This document shows positions 51,655-59,058 of a stretch of DNA of 64,000 bases, piece after piece. The translations under genes were made by a program, and so were the position numbers. The DNA comes from JABFRJ01 sp033812735. Lineage in GTDB: Bacteria; Pseudomonadota; Alphaproteobacteria; Rhizobiales; Hyphomicrobiaceae. Positions within the stretch are counted from its first letter, which is position 1. Each line of letters opens with the position of its first letter. The stretch spans positions 5,664-69,663 of the forward strand of contig JAPXTA010000004.1 of NCBI GenBank assembly GCA_033812735.1. The letters run 5' to 3'. The notes beneath the pieces are model-generated. The model did not search any database and had not been told where the DNA came from. It saw only the letters and a program-made list of their open reading frames with translations.

Positions 51655-52560
51655 GTGCCCATCAAACAGCAACTTGAACGGTCGCGCCGTCTCGCCGCGA
51701 TCAACATCGCGGTGGCTGGGCTCGTCGTCGCGCTCAAGTATTGGGCCTACCTGGAAACTCATAGCGTCGCGCTCTATTCCGACGCCCTCGAAAGCCTCGT
51801 CAATGTCATGACGGCCCTAGCGGCCGCTTTCGCCCTGCGCCTCGCCGCGCAACCGCCGGACCGCCACCACCAATTCGGGCATCACAAAGCGGAGTACCTT
51901 GCGGCGGTCACCGAAGGCGTCTTGATCGTGCTAGCTGCGATCCTCATCATTCGTGCGGCCGTTGCGGCATTGATGGGCGGAGAGCCTATGCACCTGAGCG
52001 CCCTCGGTGTCGCGCTCAACGCCGTGGCTATGATCGTGAACGGTGCCTGGGCATGGGTCCTCATCAGGCAGGGCCGCGCCAACCGGTCGCCCGCCCTCGT
52101 CGCCGACGGCTGGCATCTGGTGAGCGACGTCGCGACGTCGGCAGGCGTGATCTTCGGTTTGTTGCTGGCGGTCGTGACAGGCTGGCGCCAGATGGATGCG
52201 ATCCTTGCCCTGGTCGTCGCCCTCTACATCCTGTGGGCCGGTGGACGGCTGCTGCGCGAATCCATGAGCGGGTTGATGGACGAAGCCGTCACCAGCGACG
52301 TCGCAAAGCAAATCCGCGCTATCATCGCCGGCAACGGCACCGGCGCCATCGAAGTGCACGATATCCGCACCCGTATTGCCGGTCGCGTGACGTTTATCGA
52401 GTTTCATTTGGTCGTGCCCGGCAGCATGACCGTCCGGGAAGCTCACGACATCTGTGATCGTCTCGAAGCAGCGCTCGTGGATGCCCAGCCGGGCTCCGAG
52501 GTGATCATTCACATCGAGCCCGAAGGTGAAGCGGTACACCACGGCGCCATCCTGTTCTAA
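51655..52560 (+). CDS. cation diffusion facilitator (CDF) transporter
   Basis: A 301-residue inner-membrane divalent-cation/proton antiporter with six TM segments and a cytoplasmic C-terminal domain (ADVAKQIRAI... EVHDIRTRIAGRVTFIEFHLVVPGSMTVREAHDICDRLE). GAGGA (51642-51646), 8 bases before GTG 51655, favours this start; ATG 51625 is an alternative without a clear site. The first half of the usual metal site in TM2, HxxxD or DxxxD, reads Glu46-Asn50 (DALESLVN). The second half in TM5 is normal (His154-Asp158, ADGWHLVSD). The second site motif FGHHKAE is present. The metal is likely Zn, Fe, Mn or Co; the altered TM2 pair leaves it open. Confidence 0.88.
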   Translation: MPIKQQLERSRRLAAINIAVAGLVVALKYWAYLETHSVALYSDALESLVNVMTALAAAFALRLAAQPPDRHHQFGHHKAEYLAAVTEGVLIVLAAILIIRAAVAALMGGEPMHLSALGVALNAVAMIVNGAWAWVLIRQGRANRSPALVADGWHLVSDVATSAGVIFGLLLAVVTGWRQMDAILALVVALYILWAGGRLLRESMSGLMDEAVTSDVAKQIRAIIAGNGTGAIEVHDIRTRIAGRVTFIEFHLVVPGSMTVREAHDICDRLEAALVDAQPGSEVIIHIEPEGEAVHHGAILF

Positions 52561-52665
52561 GACCGCGCAAGCCTCGCGGTTGACGCTACCCGCCCCTTCG
52601 GCCAAGGTGCCGCCCGATGTCGATGCGCCGGAAAGAGCGCACGCGTCGCGAGGGAGAGGGAGCCA

Positions 52666-53508
52666 ATGGCAGAGGCAGTGTCGTCGTCGGCGGCAACGGG
52701 CAGCACGACTGCGGCAACAGCTGTCGCCCTGCGCGATGTCAGCGTCGCATTCCCTGAGCCCAATGGTGGAATTTTCACAGCGGTCGATCGCACGGACTTT
52801 GCGGTCGCCGATGCCGAATTCGTGGCGATCGTCGGGCCGACCGGTTGCGGAAAATCGACCCTCTTGAACGTTGCCGCAGGGCTACTGAAGCCAGCGACCG
52901 GCCGAGCCGAGATCTATGGCGCGCCGTTACAGGGTCTCAACCGTCAGGCGGGCTACCTCTTCCAGCAGGACGCCTTGATGCCATGGAAGACCGCGCGCGA
53001 AAACGTCGCCATCGCCCTCGAAATCGCCGGCACATTGCGTGACGAGGCGATGGCTCGCGCATCCGAATGGTTGACGCGCGTCGGCCTCAAGACCTTCGGT
53101 GATCGGTATGGCCATCAGCTGTCCGGCGGGCAGCGCAAGCGCGTCGGTCTCGCGCAGGTGCTCATCCGCAATCCCAAGATCCTGTTGATGGACGAACCTT
53201 TCGGTCCGCTCGATGCCCAGACGCGGCTGATCATGGGCAACCTCCTCCTCGATTTGTGGAGCCAGGATCGCAAGGCCGTCCTTTTCGTCACTCACGACCT
53301 CGAAGAGGCGATCTCGCTCGCCGACCGGGTCGTGATCATGAGTGCCGGACCCGCCGCCCGCATCATCGGCGATCACCGCATTTCAATTCGCAGACCGCGC
53401 GACATCGCCGAGATACGCCTGTCGTCCGAATTCCACGACTTGCATCGCAAGATCTGGGGCCAGCTCAAGGCGGAAGTCGTCAAGGCCTACGGCGGCGAGA
53501 TCGGGTGA
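52666..53508 (+). CDS. ABC transporter ATP-binding protein, NitT/TauT type
   Basis: A 280-residue cytoplasmic ATPase subunit. An Ala/Thr-rich N-terminal stretch of about 20 residues is followed by the ATPase core: Walker A (GPTGCGKST), Q-loop (YLFQQDALMPWKTARENV), signature (LSGGQRKRVGLAQ), Walker B (ILLMDEPFGPLDAQTR) and H-switch (VTHDLEEAISLADR). The form is typical of SsuB/TauB/NrtD-like ATPases for nitrate, sulfonates, taurine, thiamine precursors or related compounds. The permease gene follows after 10 bp. The matching binding protein is at 55811-56827, separated by two unrelated genes. Confidence 0.93.
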   Translation: MAEAVSSSAATGSTTAATAVALRDVSVAFPEPNGGIFTAVDRTDFAVADAEFVAIVGPTGCGKSTLLNVAAGLLKPATGRAEIYGAPLQGLNRQAGYLFQQDALMPWKTARENVAIALEIAGTLRDEAMARASEWLTRVGLKTFGDRYGHQLSGGQRKRVGLAQVLIRNPKILLMDEPFGPLDAQTRLIMGNLLLDLWSQDRKAVLFVTHDLEEAISLADRVVIMSAGPAARIIGDHRISIRRPRDIAEIRLSSEFHDLHRKIWGQLKAEVVKAYGGEIG

Positions 53509-53518
53509 GGGCACGGCC

Positions 53519-54319
53519 ATGAATCCACGTCTCAAACTGCTGTCGCTGCAGGCGCTCGTCGCGATAGCGGCGCTGCTGTTCTGGCACCTCGGCTCGACAG
53601 TGCCGATCAGCTTTGGCGGCGCGAAGCCCTGGTACATCTTTCCCGAATTCTTCTTCTCGCAGCCGCTGAAAGTCGCGAGCCGCGTGTGGGAATTGTTTGC
53701 GACGGGGAAGATCTGGCGCCATTTGTGGATCACGCTGCTCGAAGGCATCCTCGCCTTCGTCATTGGGTCAGCGCTCGGCATCATCCTCGGCTTCTGGTTT
53801 GCCCGCCGTCCGCTGCTCTCCGCCGTTTTCGACCCCTACATCAAAATGATGAACGCGCTGCCGCGCGTCATTCTCGCGCCGATCTTCATGCTCTGGTTCG
53901 GCCTTGGCATCTGGTCGAAGGTCGTGCTCGGCGTCACGCTCGTCTTCTTCATCGTCTTCTTCAACGTCTATCAGGGCGTCAAGGAAGTGAACCCGGTCAT
54001 TCTCGCAAACGCGCGGATGCTCGGCATGTCCGACCGGCAATTGCTGCGCCACGTCTATTGGCCAAGTGCTCTGTCGTGGATGTTCTCGTCGCTGCACACG
54101 TCTGTCGGCTTCGCCATCATCGGTGCCGTCGTCGGCGAGTACCTCGGCGCGAGTGCCGGCCTTGGCTATCTCATCCATCAATTCGAAGGCGTTTTCGACA
54201 TCACCGGCGTGCTTGCCGGCATGGTGATCCTGATGGCGTTTGTTCTCGTCATCGACTGGCTCGTCACCAAGGTCGAGAACCGTCTGCTCGTCTGGCGCCC
54301 GCCGGTCGCGCAAAGCTGA
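53519..54319 (+). CDS. ABC transporter permease, NitT/TauT type
   Basis: A 266-residue inner-membrane permease of the SsuC/TauC type with about six TM segments. Landmarks are TLLEGILAFVIGSALGIILGFWFA, FDPYIKMMNALPRVILAPIFMLWFGLGIWSKV (diagnostic), and the EAA loop with ANARMLGMSDRQLLRHVYWPSALSWMFSSLHTSVGFAIIGAVVGEYLGAS. ATG 53519 is placed 10 bp after the ATPase gene; a frame from 53342 overlaps that gene and is not used. It forms the channel of the ABC system with the neighbouring ATPase. Confidence 0.92.
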   Translation: MNPRLKLLSLQALVAIAALLFWHLGSTVPISFGGAKPWYIFPEFFFSQPLKVASRVWELFATGKIWRHLWITLLEGILAFVIGSALGIILGFWFARRPLLSAVFDPYIKMMNALPRVILAPIFMLWFGLGIWSKVVLGVTLVFFIVFFNVYQGVKEVNPVILANARMLGMSDRQLLRHVYWPSALSWMFSSLHTSVGFAIIGAVVGEYLGASAGLGYLIHQFEGVFDITGVLAGMVILMAFVLVIDWLVTKVENRLLVWRPPVAQS

Positions 54320-54362
54320 AGCGAGACCGCTCGCCGGAGCCGCCTCGCCGCGTCGCTCACCC

Positions 54363-54743
54363 TCAAGTGCGATGATCGCGCACCTGCGGTTGGTCGCGGT
54401 GATCGCGGACTTCAGGTTGCTTGCGGTGATCACGCACGACCGGCTTAGCCGGCTCGCGATGGTCCCGCACGATCGGAAATCTTGGCGTCGTCACGCGCGG
54501 ATCGGAAACGATTGGGAACTGCGGCGTTGTGACCCGCGGGTCCGACACGATGGGCTTGCGGTGATCGCGCACCGTCGGACCGTCGCGATGGTCTCTGACG
54601 ACAGGTGGAGGCGCAGTCCGGTTGTCGCGAACGATGGGCTTGGTCCTGTGATCGCGGACGATGGTCTCGGCGTGCGCCTGAGCGAGCACGGATGCAGCCG
54701 TGAGGACAAGGCCAGCGACAGTGAAAGTCTTAGGCAGGCTCAT
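54363..54743 (-). CDS. secreted VRDHR-repeat protein
   Basis: A 126-residue protein of no known family. GGAG (6 bases upstream) fixes ATG 54743. A signal peptide (TFTVAGLVLTAASVLAQAHA) precedes a mature region of about 100 residues that is almost wholly built of short repeats: I/V-V-R-D-H/N-R occurs eight times and P-I-V-S-D-P-R twice. Spacing is 7-12 residues, with Pro, Lys and Thr between. It is highly basic-acidic, without Cys or aromatic residues apart from two Phe. Regular Asp-His pairs suggest metal or polyanion binding, an inference only. It is encoded opposite to the flanking ABC permease and TPR genes. DNA-level repeats (GTGATCGCG) are visible too. Confidence 0.75.
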   Translation of the reverse strand: MSLPKTFTVAGLVLTAASVLAQAHAETIVRDHRTKPIVRDNRTAPPPVVRDHRDGPTVRDHRKPIVSDPRVTTPQFPIVSDPRVTTPRFPIVRDHREPAKPVVRDHRKQPEVRDHRDQPQVRDHRT

Positions 54744-54979
54744 GGGACGCTCCAGGGTTTGTGACAGCCGTGTTCCCGGCAATCGATCTGCGACACCCTA
54801 AGTCGGTCCGGTGAGCCTCGCTGTCACGGCCGTAACACCGCGGCCGCGGCGGCTTGAAGGGTCGAAGCGAGCACAACTCCCTGCTGCTTGCAGCGCGAAC
54901 GACCGGGGTCCATGCTGAATACAATTGTTGTGACGGACTTTTTCTTGAGCTGGCTCGCCTGTCGTTCAGGGAGGCATTC

Positions 54980-55726
54980 ATGGTCGCGCTATTCGCACTG
55001 TTTGTTTTTGGATGCGTCGTTCTCACGTCAACTCCCTTGCGTGCCGATAGCATAAGCGAGTGCGTCGATGGGTTGATCCCAGCCGACGTGATCGCCGCCT
55101 GCACGGAGGCGCTTGAAATTTCAAGTTTGGCAAGCGCCCAGCGGGCCATCATCCTGTCGGAACGGGCAACGGCATACACGATGATCGGCGAGAACCAGGC
55201 GGCAAGGGCCGACTTCGACATCGCTCTCGCAGCCGATCCGTCGAACGTGCGGTCGCGCTATGGCCGCGGCACGCTTCTGATCGGCGCAAGCAACTATGCG
55301 GCGGCGCTCGCGGACTTCGATGCCGCCATCGCAGCGGACCCCAATCACATGCCGTCGCTCCACAATCGCGGCGTCGCGCACGAGAAATTGGCCAACTATC
55401 CTCGCGCCGTTGCGGACTTCACATCCGCCATCGCACTCGAACCGAACTTGCCATCGAGCTACAACAATCGTGGCGTGGCTTATCGCAAATCGGGCGACCT
55501 GGTTCGCGCCATCGCCGACTTTGAGCGCGCCATCGACCTCAGTCCGCGCTATGCCCAGGCATTCGCGAACCGGGGTTTGGCGTATCTGTCGGCGGGGCGG
55601 CTGGCCGGCGCTGTCGCAGATTTCCAGGCCGCACTGGCGATCGATGCCAAGAACGAAGACGCCCGTACGGGGCTAGCAGCCGTTCCAGGGCCCGCAGGCC
55701 CAGTGGCGGGCATGCCGAACGATTGA
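54980..55726 (+). CDS. TPR-repeat protein, secreted
   Basis: A 248-residue protein. GGAGG 5 bases before ATG 54980 fixes the start. A signal peptide (VALFALFVFGCVVLTSTPLRA) is followed by an N-terminal segment with two cysteines (SECVDGLIPADVIAACTEAL), then five or so TPR units (about residues 50-235). Each is of the A-x-x-x-Y-G-R/N-R-G...ALADFDAAIAADP kind. TPRs are scaffolds for protein contacts, here in the periplasm. It is between the NitT-type ABC permease and binding-protein genes, on the same strand as both. A functional link is not evident. Confidence 0.85.
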   Translation: MVALFALFVFGCVVLTSTPLRADSISECVDGLIPADVIAACTEALEISSLASAQRAIILSERATAYTMIGENQAARADFDIALAADPSNVRSRYGRGTLLIGASNYAAALADFDAAIAADPNHMPSLHNRGVAHEKLANYPRAVADFTSAIALEPNLPSSYNNRGVAYRKSGDLVRAIADFERAIDLSPRYAQAFANRGLAYLSAGRLAGAVADFQAALAIDAKNEDARTGLAAVPGPAGPVAGMPND

Positions 55727-55810
55727 CGCACACCTGCCCCTCTGAGACAAAGACCGCATCACCGGCAGCGATGAAGCTGCCGTAATGAACGATCTCGGGA
55801 GGTCAAATCG

Positions 55811-56827
55811 ATGTTGCGCACCCTCATGGCCGCTGCGGCGGCCGTTGCAATCGCGGCCACTGCGTCCTTCGCGCAGGCGCCGGAAAAGAAGGACGTCAAA
55901 CTCGGCGTCGGTGGCGCGCCGGCGCTCTACTACCTGCCGCTCGCGCTTGCCGATAAGCTTGGTCACTTCAAGGAGCAGGGCCTCAACGTCGAGATCAACG
56001 ATTTCAAGGGCGGTTCGCAGTCGCTGCAAGCGCTGGTTGGCGGATCGGCCGACGTGGTGACGGGCGCCTACGAGCATACGCTGCGCATGCAAGCCAAGAA
56101 CCAGGACATCGTCGCCGTGGTGGAACTTGGCCGGTACCCCGGGATTTCACTTGGGGTAAAGAAGGACAAGGCCGACAAGATCAAGTCGGCAGCCGATCTC
56201 AAAGGCGCCAAAATCGGTGTCACCGCGCCGGGGTCGTCGACCAACATGGTCGTTTGGTATCTGATGGCGAAGGCCGGCTTGAAGCCCGACGATGCCTCTT
56301 TCGTCGGCGTCGGCACGGGCGCCGCTGCGGTTGCTGCCATTCAAAAGGGCGAGATCGACGCGATGTCGAACATCGATCCCGTGATCACCATGCTGACGTC
56401 GAAAGGCGATCTTGTGCTCCTCAACGACACGCGCTCGACCGAAGGCAACAATAAGGTCTTCGGCGGTCCGATGTCGGCGGCCGTCCTCTACATGAAGCGG
56501 GACTTCATCGAAAAAAATCCGAATACGGTGCAGGCGCTGGTCAATGCGTTCTACAAGACACTCAAGTGGCTCGAGAAAGCGACACCGGAGCAAATCGCCA
56601 ACACAGTGCCGTCCGAGTACCACCTCGGCGACAAGGCGCTATACATCTCCGCCGTCAAAGCGTCTCTCGAGGCCTATTCGCGCGACGGCATCGTCGCGGC
56701 TGAAAGCATCAAACGCTCGATGGACTTCCTCCAGCAGTTCGACAAGGACATGAAGGAAGCCAAGATCGATACGGCCAAGACCTGGGATGGACGTTTCGTT
56801 GCAAAAGCCGCACAAACCGTAAAATGA
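55811..56827 (+). CDS. ABC substrate-binding protein, NitT/TauT type
   Basis: A 338-residue periplasmic binding protein of the NMT1/TauA-like family. A signal peptide (TLMAAAAAVAIAATASFAQA) precedes VKLGVGGAPALYYLPLALADKLGHFKEQGLNVEI, the ligand-cleft DFKGGSQSLQALVGGSADVVTG, then LKGAKIGVTAPGSSTNMVVWYLMAKAGLKPDD and VGTGAAAVAAIQKGEIDAMSNIDPVI. These are typical of binding proteins for nitrate, sulfonates, hydroxymethylpyrimidine or aromatic sulfonates. Its ATPase and permease are probably the pair at 52666-54319. No regulatory site was recognised. Confidence 0.9.
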   Translation: MLRTLMAAAAAVAIAATASFAQAPEKKDVKLGVGGAPALYYLPLALADKLGHFKEQGLNVEINDFKGGSQSLQALVGGSADVVTGAYEHTLRMQAKNQDIVAVVELGRYPGISLGVKKDKADKIKSAADLKGAKIGVTAPGSSTNMVVWYLMAKAGLKPDDASFVGVGTGAAAVAAIQKGEIDAMSNIDPVITMLTSKGDLVLLNDTRSTEGNNKVFGGPMSAAVLYMKRDFIEKNPNTVQALVNAFYKTLKWLEKATPEQIANTVPSEYHLGDKALYISAVKASLEAYSRDGIVAAESIKRSMDFLQQFDKDMKEAKIDTAKTWDGRFVAKAAQTVK

Positions 56828-56925
56828 GCGGCAAGTTCCGATGACGAAGGGAACGCATGCCGGTGCGGCATGCGTTTCTAGTCTGCCTTGGAGGCTGAAG
56901 GCGCTCGAAGCACGGAGTTGGAAGT

Positions 56926-57114
56926 ATGGTCAGTCCGACGGAAGCTAAAGTCGCAATTGCAATCGCAGCCAAGAAGAAGGCCGAGGCCGACGCCGCCCGG
57001 CGTCAGAATGGATCACAAGCAGGCAAAGGTGACACCAAGCGGGAGTTAGTCACAGCCGCTGCCGTCACCGCCGCCGTTGCCGCAACCCTCGGCTTGGCTG
57101 TTATGTTTCAGTAG
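56926..57114 (+). CDS. small hypothetical membrane protein, 62 aa
   Basis: No recognised family. GGAGTTGGAAGT precedes the ATG, giving a usable ribosome-binding site. The first 40 residues are charged (KKKAEADAARRQ and KGDTKRE), followed by one hydrophobic segment (VTAAAVTAAVAATLGLAVMF) that could be a C-terminal TM anchor. It ends 11 bp before the convergent SDR gene. Codon use is similar to neighbours, but the short length keeps confidence moderate. Confidence 0.5.
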   Translation: MVSPTEAKVAIAIAAKKKAEADAARRQNGSQAGKGDTKRELVTAAAVTAAVAATLGLAVMFQ

Positions 57115-57125
57115 CCGACCGGACG

Positions 57126-57899
57126 CTAGCCCATGATCGAATAGCCGCCATCCACCGCGATGGCGGCACCGGTCACGAAGTCGGAGGCAGGCGAGGCGAG
57201 AAACGCAGCGATGCCCCGGAAGTCCTCCGGTCCGCCCCATCGCCCGCTCGGCGTACGGCCGAGCACGCGTTCATGCAAGCCTTGCACATCGGTGCGGGCG
57301 CGCCGCGTCAGGTCGGTGTCGATCCAGCCCGGCAAAATCGCATTGACTTGGATGTTGTCCTTCGCCCACGCGACGGCGAGCGATTTCGTCAGCTGCACGA
57401 TGCCGCCCTTAGACGCCGCATAGGCAGCGACGAACGACTGACCGAACAGCGACATCATCGAGCCGATATTGATGATCTTGCCGCCGCCCGAGGCCTTCAA
57501 GAGCGGGTAGGCCGCTTGGCTCGCGTAGAAGGCGCCGTCGAGGTTGATCGACAGCACTTCTCGCCATTCAGCCGGCGTATAGAGCTCCGGCTGCTTGCGA
57601 ATGTTGATGCCCGAATTGTTGACCAGGATGTCGAGCCGTCCGAACGCATCCTTCACGTGGGCGATCATCGCCTCCGAGCTTTTCGGATCGGCGACGTCGA
57701 GCGAGATCGTCTCGGCGCGGATGCCGTAGGCGGACTTGAGTGCTGTAGCCGCCGCTTTAGACTTCTCTTCATTTCGCGCGGCAATCATGACAGACGCGCC
57801 CTCAGCCGCAAGCCCCTCGGCCATGCCGAGACCGATCCCACCGTTCCCGCCGGTCACGATGGCAACCTTGCCTGTCAGAGAAAAAAGTCCATCAGCCAT
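57126..57899 (-). CDS. SDR-family oxidoreductase
   Basis: A 257-residue classical short-chain dehydrogenase. The NAD(P)-binding motif is TGGNGGIG (residues 16-23), with VNNSG at 93-97. Catalytic residues are Ser147, Tyr160 and Lys164 (YAASK). ALPGWIDTDL-type and VTGAAIAVDGGYSIMG segments complete the fold. The GINIRK and PEEWREVLSINLDG parts resemble gluconate 5-dehydrogenase and related sugar or polyol dehydrogenases. It is cytoplasmic and tetrameric by family. A perfect inverted repeat (57924-57939) lies 25 bp upstream of the start. Confidence 0.88.
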   Translation of the reverse strand: MADGLFSLTGKVAIVTGGNGGIGLGMAEGLAAEGASVMIAARNEEKSKAAATALKSAYGIRAETISLDVADPKSSEAMIAHVKDAFGRLDILVNNSGINIRKQPELYTPAEWREVLSINLDGAFYASQAAYPLLKASGGGKIINIGSMMSLFGQSFVAAYAASKGGIVQLTKSLAVAWAKDNIQVNAILPGWIDTDLTRRARTDVQGLHERVLGRTPSGRWGGPEDFRGIAAFLASPASDFVTGAAIAVDGGYSIMG

Positions 57900-57923
57900 G
57901 GATGTGATCCTTCGGTTCGATCG

Positions 57924-57939
57924 CTGTGCCGAGGCACAG
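57924..57939. promoter_or_regulatory. CTGTGCC-GA-GGCACAG inverted repeat
   Basis: Perfect 7-bp arms with a 2-base centre lie 25 bp upstream of the SDR start codon, in the place expected for the promoter or operator of that gene. Confidence 0.45.
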
Positions 57940-58155
57940 CATGGCGGCGCGATCTTCTCGATTCAAGCCTTTCGCAGCTGCTCTGCGACCCTCGTTCGCA
58001 ATGCATCCATTGCTGATACGGTTGCAGCAGTTCGAGTCGCCGTTCTCACGTGCTGTTGCGCCCCCGCGTGACCCGATTGCCGCTTCGCCAGCGATGCGCG
58101 TGGTGTCCCTCGGGTGAAGGCAAGCCTCAACAACGCAGCTCAGGGAGAAAACGAC

Positions 58156-58422
58156 ATGGCAATGGAAACGTTGATCGTGTGGATGATCGTCGGCGCTGTC
58201 GCCGGCGTCCTCGCCAACATGATTATGAAAGGCGGCGGGCTTAGGCTCACCGGCAACGGCCTCGTCGATAACATCATCACCGGCATGATCGGCGCCCTAG
58301 TCGGCGGCTGGCTGCTCGGCGTGCTGAAAATATCGATAGGGACAGGCCTCGGGGCGGCCATCATCAGCGCTCTGATCGGCTCGTGCGTGTTGATCTTTGG
58401 CCTACGCCTCGTCAAACGCTGA
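58156..58422 (+). CDS. GlsB/YeaQ/YmgE-family membrane protein
   Basis: An 88-residue protein of the transglycosylase-associated (GlsB/YeaQ) family: three short TM segments rich in Gly and Ile, with IVWMIVGAVAGVLANMIMKGGG, then NIITGMIGALVGGWLLGVLKI and AAIISALIGSCVLIFGLRLVKR. GGAG lies 8 bases before ATG 58156. The family responds to envelope or acid stress in several bacteria; its molecular role is unknown. It is a single gene; no stress-sigma promoter was recognised upstream. Confidence 0.85.
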   Translation: MAMETLIVWMIVGAVAGVLANMIMKGGGLRLTGNGLVDNIITGMIGALVGGWLLGVLKISIGTGLGAAIISALIGSCVLIFGLRLVKR

Positions 58423-58469
58423 TCATCAAGATCGAGGCGGCGCCGGGCTCATGGATCGGCGTCGCCCTG

Positions 58470-58997
58470 CTATTTGCGCCGCAGCTGCGCACGCGCATTG
58501 ACGATGTCGTAGTCGCAAACGACCTGCCCGCCGCCGGTGCGGCTCTGCGCGGTCAACTGCAGATAAGGATTGCGATAGCGCGCATCCCACTTCGGATGAT
58601 CGGTCTGCCAGAGATAGACATCGAGGTCAGGCTTCCCGATCAGCACGCTCGAACGCGCATCGTCTCCGAACGCATCGCCCGCCGACAAGCCGAAGTCGAC
58701 AGCACGCGGATGCTTGCGGCATGCCTCCGCGGCGCGCTCGCGATACGCGGCAGCAATCACTTCAGATGCCGACGTGTGAAAGAGATACTCTTTCAATCCA
58801 ACCTTCGCGCTGGCGGCAAGAGCGAGCACCAGCACGATCGCTTTGAGCGTGCGCGGTTCAGCCCTCGCACGCCGCGGCGCCTCGTCGGCATGAGGCTCGA
58901 TCGGAACGGCCGGATCTAAGGTAAGCGGACTGCGCATGGGCGAGGCAACGGTGTGTGTGACGGCCAAAACGGGCCGCGCTCCTGCAGCGCGAGGCAC
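58470..58997 (-). CDS. hypothetical single-TM membrane protein
   Basis: Up to 175 residues; the start may instead be ATG 58937 (155 residues), since neither has a clear ribosome-binding site. No recognised family. The N-terminal 50 residues are charged and Pro/Arg-rich, followed by one TM segment (about residues 51-68, TLKAIVLVLALAASAKVGL). The rest is extracytoplasmic, with two cysteines (EACRKHP and VVCDYD) that may pair, and an aspartate/tryptophan-rich stretch (DLDVYLWQTDHPKW). It is convergent with the GlsB-type gene, and it lies downstream of glmM on the same strand (61-bp gap). Confidence 0.7.
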   Translation of the reverse strand: MPRAAGARPVLAVTHTVASPMRSPLTLDPAVPIEPHADEAPRRARAEPRTLKAIVLVLALAASAKVGLKEYLFHTSASEVIAAAYRERAAEACRKHPRAVDFGLSAGDAFGDDARSSVLIGKPDLDVYLWQTDHPKWDARYRNPYLQLTAQSRTGGGQVVCDYDIVNARAQLRRK

Positions 58998-59058
58998 CGT
59001 TCACACTGTCCGAGCATGGTGAAGATTGTCCTAACGTCGCACACGTCCACCTAACCCG

